Shown: piece by piece, positions 16,077-23,207 of the stretch
Layout: every line of letters begins with the position of its first letter
Numbering within the stretch: the first letter of the stretch is position 1
Source of the DNA: an uncultured Lachnospiraceae bacterium
GTDB lineage: Bacteria > Bacillota > Clostridia > Lachnospirales > Lachnospiraceae
Assembly (NCBI GenBank): GCA_902776305.1
Contig: CACYPS010000002.1
Span: 56,570 to 120,569, forward strand
Length of the DNA stretch: 64,000 nt
Direction of reading: 5' to 3'
Translations under genes and position numbers: made by a program
The notes under the pieces: generated by a model
What the model was told of the DNA's origin: nothing
What the model saw: the letters and a program-made list of their open reading frames with translations, nothing else
The model's database searches: none

Positions 16077-16358
16077 GCACGAGTTACTGTTCAGCTGTCT
16101 ACTACGGCACCGGTATACGGATCTATCTGCTACGGCACCGGTATACGTATTCATCGGTAAACTCTTGTCCTGCCTTGCGAAACGAAAAACCATATCTGCA
16201 CTCTGTGTTCCCGCGTGTCGCTTGCAGCATACACTTAGTCACACAAAGTGCAATGGTTTTTGTTTCTCGTCAGGACTGCGAATGTTTACCGATCGAATAG
16301 TATACCGTTGCCTTATATGTGCTTGTGTCGGAAGACAGCTGAATAGTAACTTGCACGA
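16077..16358. repeat. 282-bp imperfect palindrome, family C copy 1
   Basis: The outer arms, TGCACGAGTTACTGTTCAGC and the complement of GCTGAATAGTAACTTGCA, continue inwards through GTATAC/GTATAC, CGGTAAAC/GTTTACCG, GTCCTG/CAGGAC, AAAAACCAT/ATGGTTTTT and TGCACTCTGTGT/ACACAAAGTGCA. The apical loop contains CCCGCGTGTCGCTTG. The left arm holds a 17-bp direct duplication ending CACCGGTATAC. The core recurs at 28222-28459 with paired base changes. Confidence 0.85.
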
Positions 16359-16376
16359 TTAAAATTCAAAAACGAT

Positions 16377-16443
16377 TCGGCGTTTCTGCCTCGAAGTGTG
16401 CGGTGCATAAGCGCTTTCCACAGTGAACGTCTGCAATCAGTCG
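16377..16443. repeat. diverged repeat B fragment
   Basis: TCGGCGTTTCTGCCTCGAAG, GTGTGCGGTGCATAAGCGC, TTTCCACAGTGAACGTCTGC follow the same order as repeat B at 23079 but with many substitutions. Treated as a degraded copy. Confidence 0.4.
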
Positions 16444-16449
16444 GAGGTT

Positions 16450-17472
16450 TTATCTGCCGAGCTGCCAGAATGCCACCGCACTTGCAGCCGCCACATTGAG
16501 AGAATCCACCCCGTGCGACATGGGGATTTTCACTGTGTAGTCGCAGGCGTCTATCGTCTCCTGCGTAAGACCGTCACCCTCCGCACCGAGGATCACCGCG
16601 AGCTTTTCCTCCGCGCAGACATTAGGATCGTCGATACTGACCGAGCGGTCTGTGAGCGCCATAGCCACAGTCTTAAATCCCAGTCCCTGAAGCAGCGCAA
16701 CATAAGAAGCCTGCTCCAGGGCTTCTGCCTGCTCTGAGCTGCTGTCCGGCATAGCACTGCGAGAAGCCTGCCCTCGATCTTCTGCCGGTTCAAAGCCGCT
16801 GCCATTCATCTCTGATGACTGCTCAGCACTATAAGCCGATTGTTCCGACGCCTCACCGGAAAGCATAGAAGCGCGCTCCTCCTGCCACCTCTCAAGGCGG
16901 GTCTTCTTATGGCGGGACGCTTCCGTATTCTCCACATACGTCCAGGGGATCTGGAAGACTGTCCCCATACTCACCCGGCTCGCCCTCCGATAGAGAGGAT
17001 CGCTGCAGGCATAATTCAAGAGAACGGCCTCCATGCCGAGAGCGGCGGCCGAGCGAAAAATCGCTCCCACGTTTGTCGGGTTGGTCACATTTTCAAGCAC
17101 TGCTATGCGGCGCTTCCCCAGGCAAATCGATTCCACTGTCGGGAGCTCGGGCCGTTTAAAGCATGTCAGGATACCGCGCGTCATGGGAATATTGGTCAGT
17201 TTCCGGATCGCATCCGAAGCGCCGATAAAGACCGGTATGTCGCCGAGGCGTTCAAGGACTTCGGCTGCTTCGCCCTCCGCCTGCGACCTTTCTACGAGGG
17301 CAGCCACCGGAACACAGCCTGCACCGAGCGCCCGTTCTGTTACCTTCGGACTCTCAGCGATGAAGAGGCCTCCGTTCGGCTCATAATAGTGCCGAAGCTG
17401 GTTCTCGTTCAGGCGTGCAAAGACATCGAGCCGCGGATCGTCAAAATCTGTGAGTTCAGAATATACTGGCAT
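16450..17472 (-). CDS. TrmH/SpoU-family RNA 2'-O-methyltransferase with low-complexity insert
   Basis: SPOUT-fold methyltransferase using SAM on rRNA or tRNA ribose. The N-terminal substrate-binding region (about 1-110) is followed by SpoU motif 1 (ENVTNPTNVGAIFRSA), motif 2 (ILGAEGDGLT) and motif 3 (IPMSHGVDSLNVAAASAVAF). Between motifs 1 and 2, roughly residues 195-265, there is a Ser/Glu/Ala-rich insert (SEQSAYSAEQSSEMN and similar) not expected in the fold's core. It may be a disordered loop. The ATG has GGAG seven bases upstream. The gene stands alone between a palindromic region and tRNA-Gly. The exact RNA target cannot be read from sequence. Confidence 0.85.
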   Translation of the reverse strand: MPVYSELTDFDDPRLDVFARLNENQLRHYYEPNGGLFIAESPKVTERALGAGCVPVAALVERSQAEGEAAEVLERLGDIPVFIGASDAIRKLTNIPMTRGILTCFKRPELPTVESICLGKRRIAVLENVTNPTNVGAIFRSAAALGMEAVLLNYACSDPLYRRASRVSMGTVFQIPWTYVENTEASRHKKTRLERWQEERASMLSGEASEQSAYSAEQSSEMNGSGFEPAEDRGQASRSAMPDSSSEQAEALEQASYVALLQGLGFKTVAMALTDRSVSIDDPNVCAEEKLAVILGAEGDGLTQETIDACDYTVKIPMSHGVDSLNVAAASAVAFWQLGR

Positions 17473-17667
17473 ACATTTTCTCCGGAGTATTTGAGCTTCT
17501 ATGTTCGAGGTTACCGTGACATTGCGGATGACATGAAAAAAGACATATCTTCTGTTTAGATATGTCCGTGGCTTCTTTGATTATTCTTATTCATAGAAGG
17601 ATCAAAGAGCCGCATCCCCGCACAGCTTTAAACATAGTGATCTTCATCTTCTATGAAATAAAAAAAG

Positions 17668-17739
17668 AGCGCGAGACGGGGATCGAACCCGCGACCCCCA
17701 CCTTGGCAAGGTGGTGCTCCACCGCTGAGCCACTCGCGC
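17668..17739 (-). tRNA. tRNA-Gly (anticodon GCC), copy 1
   Basis: Minus strand folds as a cloverleaf: acceptor GCGCGAG/CTCGCGC, D stem GCTC/GAGC, anticodon stem CCACC/GGTGG around TTGCCAA, T arm GCGGGTTCGATCCCCGT, discriminator T. CCA is not encoded. A T-rich tract follows. Its 71-nt body is identical to copy 2 at 19369. Confidence 0.97.
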
Positions 17740-17807
17740 ATTGTGTCGTTTGACGACAAAGAGAATAATACACTATTCATCTGCGTCTGTCAACACAATT
17801 TTTTATT

Positions 17808-17849
17808 TTTATTCTTCATCGTGAGTACAATCTCGCGATGAAGAATAAA
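17808..17849 (-). repeat. repeat A, short form, placed as nhaC terminator
   Basis: TTTATTCTTCATCGCGAGAT, TGTACTCACGATGAAGAATA and a T-rich flank read on the minus strand: the left sub-hairpin of repeat A closed directly by its right end. It begins 4 bp after the nhaC stop and could serve as its terminator. Confidence 0.75.
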
Positions 17850-17853
17850 TCCA

Positions 17854-19152
17854 TCACTTATCTGTAATGATCGAGAATGCCACAAAGACAGCCAGCAGGT
17901 ACGGATAGAACAGGAACGGCATGATCTGGACAGAGGATATACCGGCCAGACTTGCAGCAATCAGGAGCTGCGCGCCGTAAGGGATAATACCCTGTGCGAT
18001 ACAGGAGCATGTGTCGAGAAGCGATGCTACCTTGACCGGCTCGATCTCGTATTCCTCGGAAATATTTTTGGCAATCGGAGCCGCGATTACGATCGCGACC
18101 GTGTTGTTGGCCGTCGCCACATCCATGAGCATCGTCAGCATGCCGATCCCGAACATTCCGCCGCGCCTTCCGTCAAAGTGATTCCGGATGAAGTCCAGAA
18201 TTGCCTCGAACCCGCCGTTCTCTTTCATGAGTGCGCCTATAGAGGCTACAAGAATCGTGACAATAATGGTCTCGAACATACCGCTTGTACCGCTTCCCAT
18301 AGCGGAAAAAGCTGTGGCAAATGTCAGAGAACCGGTAATCGCTCCGGCAACCATAAACAACAGGATACCGACGCCGAGGACTACAAACACATTGATGCCT
18401 ATGATGGCAAGCACAAGAACGATAAAATACGGCAAAGCCTGAATGATATTGTAATCATAAGCTCCGATTCCGGCTGATGTTCCGCGAAGGGACATCACCA
18501 CCAGAAGAATAAGCGTGATGACAGCTGCCGGCAGGGCGATTCGCAGGTTCGTGAAGAACTTATACTTCATCGCTACGCCCTGCGTCTTTGTGGCTGCAAT
18601 CGTCGTGTCTGAGATAAAGGACAGGTTATCTCCGAACATGGCTCCGCCTACCACGGTACCGATGCAGAGCGGGAGGAAGAGACCTGCATTTGCAGAAACC
18701 TGCGCTGCAATCGGGACAAGCACGGAAATTGTTCCGACGGAAGTTCCCATCGCCATCGAAATCAGACAGGCGATGACAAAAAGACCGGGGACAGCCAGTC
18801 TGTCCGGAATAATCGTGAGGAGCAGGTTCGCTGTGCTGGCTGCACCGCCGGCCTGACTGGCGATACCGCTGAATGCGCCCGCCATCAGGAAGATGAAAAT
18901 CATGATGGTGATGTTGTCATCACCGATTCCCTTTGCACAGAGATGCATTTTCTGATCGAAGGTGAGATGCCTTGTCTGAATAAGCGCAACGATAAGCGCA
19001 ATCAGGAAAGCGACCACTACGGACATGATATAGAATCCCATCTGACCTTCTTCATGAGCGATGTATTCGAAATAGATGCCGCTGCCGAGATAGAGTACCA
19101 GAAAGACAAGGATCGGGATGAGTGCTAAGCCGCCAAGACGTTTGTTCTTCAT
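17854..19152 (-). CDS. NhaC-family Na+/H+ antiporter
   Basis: A 432-residue polytopic transporter predicted to exchange Na+ for H+ at the cytoplasmic membrane. About eleven hydrophobic segments are visible. Family-type sequences include MAMGTSVGTISVLVPIA, GTVVGGAMFGDNLSFISDT and DVATANNTVAIVIAAPIA, with the conserved Asp/Asn in membrane segments, and LLDTCSCIAQGIIPYGAQ near the C-terminus. It might instead carry an organic acid, as some NhaC-like proteins do. It is monocistronic and lies between two identical tRNA-Gly genes. A short palindrome, CATTTTGCACAAAATG, sits 72 bp upstream. Confidence 0.85.
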   Translation of the reverse strand: MKNKRLGGLALIPILVFLVLYLGSGIYFEYIAHEEGQMGFYIMSVVVAFLIALIVALIQTRHLTFDQKMHLCAKGIGDDNITIMIFIFLMAGAFSGIASQAGGAASTANLLLTIIPDRLAVPGLFVIACLISMAMGTSVGTISVLVPIAAQVSANAGLFLPLCIGTVVGGAMFGDNLSFISDTTIAATKTQGVAMKYKFFTNLRIALPAAVITLILLVVMSLRGTSAGIGAYDYNIIQALPYFIVLVLAIIGINVFVVLGVGILLFMVAGAITGSLTFATAFSAMGSGTSGMFETIIVTILVASIGALMKENGGFEAILDFIRNHFDGRRGGMFGIGMLTMLMDVATANNTVAIVIAAPIAKNISEEYEIEPVKVASLLDTCSCIAQGIIPYGAQLLIAASLAGISSVQIMPFLFYPYLLAVFVAFSIITDK

Positions 19153-19223
19153 TGTTTTTCCCCTTTAAAGCATTAATATTGCCATTATACCACCACAAAA
19201 AAGGACATCATCATGAAATTGAA

Positions 19224-19239
19224 CATTTTGCACAAAATG
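19224..19239. promoter_or_regulatory. 16-bp palindrome upstream of nhaC
   Basis: CATTTTGCACAAAATG has perfect 7-bp arms around a 2-bp centre, 72 bp before the nhaC start. Candidate operator; no regulator identified. Confidence 0.3.
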
Positions 19240-19258
19240 CTTTTTTTATGCAAATTTA

Positions 19259-19300
19259 AGAACGCCGCGGCGTTCTTGACGCGACGTGCGCCGAGCACGA
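19259..19300 (+). repeat. repeat B, 5' fragment
   Basis: AGAACGCCGCGGCGTTCTTG followed by GCGACGTGCGC matches the first about 40 bp of the copy at 23079. The remainder is missing. Confidence 0.6.
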
Positions 19301-19325
19301 TCGCGCAGCGGATTCTTTCATTGAC

Positions 19326-19360
19326 ATAAAAAAACCGAATCACCCTCAGGTAATTCGGCT
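19326..19360 (-). terminator. terminator after tRNA-Gly copy 2
   Basis: Minus strand GCCGAATTACC, short loop, GGTGATTCGG and seven T residues, 10 bp after the tRNA. Confidence 0.85.
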
Positions 19361-19368
19361 TTTCATAG

Positions 19369-19440
19369 AGCGCGAGACGGGGATCGAACCCGCGACCCCC
19401 ACCTTGGCAAGGTGGTGCTCCACCGCTGAGCCACTCGCGC
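19369..19440 (-). tRNA. tRNA-Gly (anticodon GCC), copy 2
   Basis: Same cloverleaf as copy 1, with no base differences across the 71-nt body; flanking sequences differ. Anticodon loop TTGCCAA. CCA is not encoded. Confidence 0.97.
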
Positions 19441-19515
19441 AGTTTTCGTTGCATCAGCAACAAAAGCATATTACACCCAAAAAAAGGATCTGTCAACAAT
19501 TTTTTTCTCTTTGTT

Positions 19516-19550
19516 ACTCAAGTCACAAGTAATACGCGATGAAGAATAAA
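19516..19550 (+). repeat. repeat A, right-end fragment
   Basis: ACTCAAGTCACAAGTAATAC, GCGATGAAGAATAAA corresponds to the right third of repeat A (compare 4340-4370). The left part is absent. Confidence 0.6.
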
Positions 19551-19585
19551 AATTGAAGTTTAAAGTTGATAATAGTCTTTTATTC

Positions 19586-20353
19586 TTACTCCACCTTTAT
19601 GATAGCTGACAGCACATACTGACTCATCTTGAAATTCTTCTGGCTGATATTCTCCAGCCTGATAAGGTCGACATCGAGCCACAGCTCATCCGCCGCAATC
19701 AGAACATGCGCAAAAAGGCACCCGAAATCGAACTCATCCCATTTTCCGGGATGCGTAAAATCTTTCTTTTTGGAGAAAAAATGTATTCTGCTCCCCGTAG
19801 CCACGAAGCGCCACGGCTGGGCATTATAGGCTGACGGAGCCAGTCTGGCAACCTCCAGAATGCTCTGGGTCCAGTGCTTCGGCTCCTCGCGAATGCTGCA
19901 GAGCTCCTGCATGGAAAGACGTTTCGCCTCCGCTGCGCGCCTTGTCAGAGGGCCGTTCACCTTTCCGAAAGCGATCACTATGACAAATTCCATGTCGCCT
20001 CTCGTGCGCGCATCCTTCTTATAGCTGACGCTTCCCAGAAAACAGCTGCCGAGACCCAGTGTAAGCATATAAAGGCTAAGCTGCTCGCAGATGCACCCGG
20101 CGTTCATCATGTAACGATCTTTCTTCTCGGAGTACATAGTCAGATAATACGGCGCTTTTACCCCAAAGAATCCTTTCGGCGCATGTTTGCCGTCTGTATT
20201 ATCCGTAATGCCGATTTCCGTTTTAATGCCCGGAAAAAGTGAAGGTGCCTCCTCATAAAATGCACCGATTTCGGCAAGAGTCTCCGGTTCGATTTCTTCC
20301 ATCAAAAAATTTCTATGTGATTTTCTAAGAGAAATTGCTTCATATAAATTCAT
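19586..20353 (-). CDS. nitroreductase-family FMN protein
   Basis: A 255-residue flavoprotein of the nitroreductase superfamily, in the class often labelled putative TM nitroreductase. The N-terminus SLRKSHRNFL matches the phosphate-binding S-R-R type motif. The middle holds NAGCICEQLSLYMLTLGLGS, and the second half RLAPSAYNAQPWRFV is a repeat of the FMN-contact motif. The natural substrate is unknown; members reduce nitroaromatics, quinones or other small molecules with NAD(P)H. The Shine-Dalgarno sequence is weak. The 5' leader contains two overlapping stems at 20396-20439 with a T-tract that may form an attenuator. Confidence 0.8.
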   Translation of the reverse strand: MNLYEAISLRKSHRNFLMEEIEPETLAEIGAFYEEAPSLFPGIKTEIGITDNTDGKHAPKGFFGVKAPYYLTMYSEKKDRYMMNAGCICEQLSLYMLTLGLGSCFLGSVSYKKDARTRGDMEFVIVIAFGKVNGPLTRRAAEAKRLSMQELCSIREEPKHWTQSILEVARLAPSAYNAQPWRFVATGSRIHFFSKKKDFTHPGKWDEFDFGCLFAHVLIAADELWLDVDLIRLENISQKNFKMSQYVLSAIIKVE

Positions 20354-20395
20354 AACATGAGTTTAACTCTTTTTTAATACTTTTGCAACAAAAAG

Positions 20396-20439
20396 GAGCG
20401 ATGTGCCTGAGAATATACATTTCGCTCTTTCGCCAGGCA
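20396..20439 (-). promoter_or_regulatory. candidate pseudoknot/attenuator in nitroreductase leader
   Basis: Minus strand order: TGCCTG, GCGAAA, GAGCGA, AATGTATATTCT, CAGGCA, CA, TCGCTC, then CTTTTTG. TGCCTG/CAGGCA and GAGCGA/TCGCTC interleave as an H-type pseudoknot. The second stem plus the T-tract also resembles a terminator. TTGCCT-17-TATATT in the same bases could be a promoter instead. Confidence 0.3.
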
Positions 20440-20494
20440 AAGTCATTCTACAGTCCTTAATACTTTTGAAATATTTGTCAGGTTCAGTTCATTA

Positions 20495-20522
20495 TTGACA
20501 TCCAAAACTTCAGGCTTATAAT
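20495..20522 (+). promoter_or_regulatory. promoter of ilvE
   Basis: TTGACA (20495-20500), 16 bp, TATAAT (20517-20522): perfect hexamers, giving a leader of roughly 80 nt. Confidence 0.85.
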
Positions 20523-20608
20523 AACTATTAAAAATAATGTAAAACATTATAGGAAACTTTTTCATTTGCATGAAAATGCACAATCTTTAATGTTTGGAGG
20601 AGCATGTT

Positions 20609-21631
20609 ATGGAAAAAAAGAACATCGACTGGGGCAGCCTTGGTTTCGGTTACATTCCAACCGACAAGAGATATGTTTCCAATTATAAGAACGGCGCCTG
20701 GGATGAAGGCGCGCTGATCGACGATCCGTACGTAAAGATCACAGAGTGCGCAGGCGTTCTGCAGTATTCACAGTCCGTATTCGAAGGTCTGAAGGCCTAC
20801 ACAACGGAAGACGGCAGCATCGTATGCTTCCGCCCGGACCTGAACGCATCCCGTATGGCAGACTCCGCAAGACGTCTCGAGATGCCGCCTTTCCCGGAAG
20901 ACAGATTCGTTGAGGCCGTAAAGCAGGTCGTTGCAGCCAACGAAGCATGGGTACCGCCCTACGGCTCAGGCGCAACACTTTACATCCGCCCGTTCATGTT
21001 CGGTTCTGACGCCGTCATCGGTGTTAAGCCGGCTACCGAGTATCAGTTCCGTATCCTTGTAACTCCGGTCGGTCCGTATTTCAAGGGCGGCGCAAAGCCG
21101 ATTTCCATCAAGATTGCCGACTATGACCGTGCTGCACCACGCGGAACCGGCCATATCAAGGCTGGTCTTAACTATGCAATGAGCCTTCACGCAATCGTTG
21201 AGGCACACAAGCAGGGCTTCGCCGAGAATCTGTATCCGGATTCAGCAACACGCACAAAGGTCGAAGAGACCGGCGGTGCAAACATCATCTTCATCAAGGG
21301 CAACAAGTTCATCACGGTAGGTTCCCCGACGATCCTTCCGTCCATCACAAGACGTTCCCTTGAATATGTCGCTGAGAAGTATCTCGGCCTTGAAGTCGAG
21401 GAGCGCGACGTTCCGCTGACAGAGCTGCCTGAATTCGATGAGGCCGGTCTCTGCGGTACAGCTGCTGTTATCTCCCCGGTCGGCAAGATCACGAACGGCG
21501 ATCAGGAAATCTGCTTCCCGAGCGGTATGGAGAAGATGGGTCCGACGATCCAGAAGCTGTATGACACTCTGACAGGCATCCAGATGGGCCGCATCGAGGC
21601 TCCGGAAGGATGGATCTGCAAAATCAAATAA
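20609..21631 (+). CDS. ilvE: branched-chain amino acid aminotransferase
   Basis: PLP enzyme of fold type IV that performs the last transamination in Val, Leu and Ile synthesis and the first step of their breakdown. The 340 residues show LQYSQSVFEGLKAY, the PLP-lysine region GTGHIKAGLNYAMS, the glutamate contact VEETGGANIIFI, ILPSITRRSLEYVA and CGTAAVISPVG, typical of the larger BCAT class (about 340-360 aa). A TTG 15 bp upstream is in frame, but the ATG at 20609 is chosen because GGAGG (20596-20600) is 8 bp before it. It is monocistronic with a near-consensus promoter and a long hairpin terminator. The family is often a CodY target, but no convincing CodY box is seen here. Confidence 0.95.
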   Translation: MEKKNIDWGSLGFGYIPTDKRYVSNYKNGAWDEGALIDDPYVKITECAGVLQYSQSVFEGLKAYTTEDGSIVCFRPDLNASRMADSARRLEMPPFPEDRFVEAVKQVVAANEAWVPPYGSGATLYIRPFMFGSDAVIGVKPATEYQFRILVTPVGPYFKGGAKPISIKIADYDRAAPRGTGHIKAGLNYAMSLHAIVEAHKQGFAENLYPDSATRTKVEETGGANIIFIKGNKFITVGSPTILPSITRRSLEYVAEKYLGLEVEERDVPLTELPEFDEAGLCGTAAVISPVGKITNGDQEICFPSGMEKMGPTIQKLYDTLTGIQMGRIEAPEGWICKIK

Positions 21632-21668
21632 ATCCGGCTCTGAAACAGCTCACATAATTTAAGCATAA

Positions 21669-21758
21669 AGGGGCTGTCGCATTAGGTGAGTGATATCATA
21701 GCAGACATTATCTGAAAATGTCTGCTATATAATCTCATCACCTGATGCGACAGCCCCT
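21669..21758. terminator. long nested-hairpin terminator (bidirectional)
   Basis: AGGGGCTGTCGCATTAGGTG pairs with CACCTGATGCGACAGCCCCT. An inner stem AGCAGACAT/ATGTCTGCT lies inside. It separates ilvE from the convergent small gene at 21785. The architecture matches 38491-38591. Confidence 0.85.
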
Positions 21759-21784
21759 CTGTCATTCTGAGAAATCAACCTTAC

Positions 21785-22045
21785 TCATTCATTCGGAAAC
21801 TGATCCTCAGCCATCGATCTTCCGACCTCTCTGGCCTCAGACATTGCTGCCATATCCGCTGCGGTCAACCGCATATTATAGTGGTAGACCTTCCCCGCCG
21901 GATCCGTTACTTTGATATCGACAATTGTTCCTTCACCGAATGCAGCAGGATATACGCTGCTCATGAACGGGACCAGTTTCGGGTGGTCCTGTCTCAGCTG
22001 GTCCCATAATCCCTTAAGTCGAAATAATCCCATTGGATTGATCAT
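21785..22045 (-). CDS. small protein of unknown function, 86 aa
   Basis: Not assigned to a family. The protein has an N-terminal amphipathic part (GLFRLKGLWDQLRQDHPKLV), a predicted beta segment (GTIVDIKVTDPAGKVYHYNM) and an acidic C-terminal helix (LTAADMAAMSEAREVGRSM). There is no signal peptide and no cysteine. AAGGAG lies 8 bp before the ATG. It is only 12 bp downstream of the aldolase-like gene, so the two are almost certainly co-transcribed and may work together. The motif order recalls small hypothetical proteins of Clostridia, from memory only. Confidence 0.7.
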   Translation of the reverse strand: MINPMGLFRLKGLWDQLRQDHPKLVPFMSSVYPAAFGEGTIVDIKVTDPAGKVYHYNMRLTAADMAAMSEAREVGRSMAEDQFPNE

Positions 22046-22057
22046 AACAATTGCTCC

Positions 22058-22891
22058 TTACTTATTCTGAAACAGACGGATCTTCTCAGCGGCCTGTACC
22101 CTCACAGAGTAGAGCTCATACGGAATAATCTCCGACATCTGTGTATAACCGCTGTTGATGGCCTGCATAATGCCCTGACCGCATGCGATATTGAGATCCG
22201 TGAAAATATTGATTTTACTGATTCCGTTCGTGATAGCCTTCCGGAATGCTCTGTCTGACAGACCGGATCCTCCGTGGAGGACAAGCGGTATCTGTGCAGC
22301 CTCCGAAATCGCCGAAATCCTGGCGAAGTCTACTTTCGGTGTCTCCGTATAAGGTCCCTGTGCTGTCCCTACCGCAATCGCCAGCGCATCGACCCCTGTT
22401 CTCGCCACATAATCCCCGGCCTGGGCAGGTGATGTATGGTAATCAATTTTTTCCAGTTCTTTCAGTTTCGCCGCATCGGGCACATGACCGAGTTCACCTT
22501 CCACCGAAGCGCCGAAAGCGTGTGCGATCCGCGCAATCTCACTTACCTGCGCGACATTTTCTTCAAATGAGAGCTCGGAACAGTCAAAGTCTATCGATGT
22601 AAATCCCAGCTTCAAAGCTTTCATGCAGGCATCAAAGGAGTGCGCTCTGTCAAAGTGGACCGCTACCGGCACTTTTGCTCTCTCAGCCATCGGTATGGCG
22701 TAGGAAGCAAATACCTCAAGCGGGCACAGCTCAAGCTGCCTCTCCTCAATCCCGATGATGACAGGTGCATTCAGTTCCTCTGCGGCCTGAATCACGCTGC
22801 GCGCCATCACTGCGGTAAATGTATTAAAATGCCCTACCGCGTACTTTCCCTCTCGTGCAGGAGCCAGAATCTCTTTCAGATCAACAAGCAT
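22058..22891 (-). CDS. class II aldolase homologue with altered zinc site
   Basis: A 277-residue TIM barrel of the fructose/tagatose-bisphosphate aldolase (FbaA/GatY/KbaY) family. Aligned by eye to KbaY, it keeps the catalytic Asp (D81 in AVHFDRAHS), Glu in VEGELGH, the glycine-rich phosphate loop LVLHGGSGLSD (H206) and the Asn in KINIFTDL. The canonical HLDH has become HFDR (R82), and GTAHG has become GTAQG (Q178). Two of the three zinc-binding histidines are therefore missing. It may bind another metal, use no metal, or have a different reaction, so calling it a working aldolase would be unsafe. It is followed 12 bp later by an 86-aa gene. Confidence 0.8.
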   Translation of the reverse strand: MLVDLKEILAPAREGKYAVGHFNTFTAVMARSVIQAAEELNAPVIIGIEERQLELCPLEVFASYAIPMAERAKVPVAVHFDRAHSFDACMKALKLGFTSIDFDCSELSFEENVAQVSEIARIAHAFGASVEGELGHVPDAAKLKELEKIDYHTSPAQAGDYVARTGVDALAIAVGTAQGPYTETPKVDFARISAISEAAQIPLVLHGGSGLSDRAFRKAITNGISKINIFTDLNIACGQGIMQAINSGYTQMSEIIPYELYSVRVQAAEKIRLFQNK

Positions 22892-23078
22892 CTATTCACC
22901 GTCCTTCCCTATCTATCCTCTGAAATACTGGTTCATCTATGTAAGAGCCATTCCCGGGCAGCTTCCGCCGCCGGAGTACAATGGTCCTGTTACCGTACTT
23001 CTGACAGAAATTATAATAAAACATTATATCATATTCATCGCATGATTTTGCTGAAAAGTCTGTAAACTGAAACGAAAT

Positions 23079-23207
23079 TCAAGAACGCCCCGGCGTTCTT
23101 GCCGCGACGTGCGCGGTGCCAAGGCACCTTCCACTGCGCACGTCTGCGATCCGCCGTGCCTAAGCATGCGTAACAATGCTCCAGTGGAGCATTGTGTAGC
23201 TGAGGCT
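23079..23207 (+). repeat. GC-rich dispersed repeat B, most complete copy
   Basis: Begins with the hairpin AAGAACGCCCCGGCGTTCTT, then CGCGACGTGCGCGGTGCC, AAGGCACCTTCCACTGCGC, ACGTCTGCGATCCGCCGTGC, CTAAGCATGCGTAACAATGC and the palindrome GCTCCAGTGGAGC, ending TTGTGTAGCTGAGGC. It abuts repeat A at 23208, as at 4160-4271. The 450-bp gap between the aldolase-like gene and purH holds that gene's promoter region, repeats B and A, and a terminator. Confidence 0.8.

Noticed and set aside
19185-19499. 104-residue reading frame on the minus strand
   Set aside because: It runs straight through tRNA-Gly copy 2 and its terminator; no ribosome binding site.
20395-20450. Glycine riboswitch, suggested by CAGGCAAAG near ilvE
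   Set aside because: The rest of the aptamer consensus is missing and it lies upstream of the ilvE promoter.
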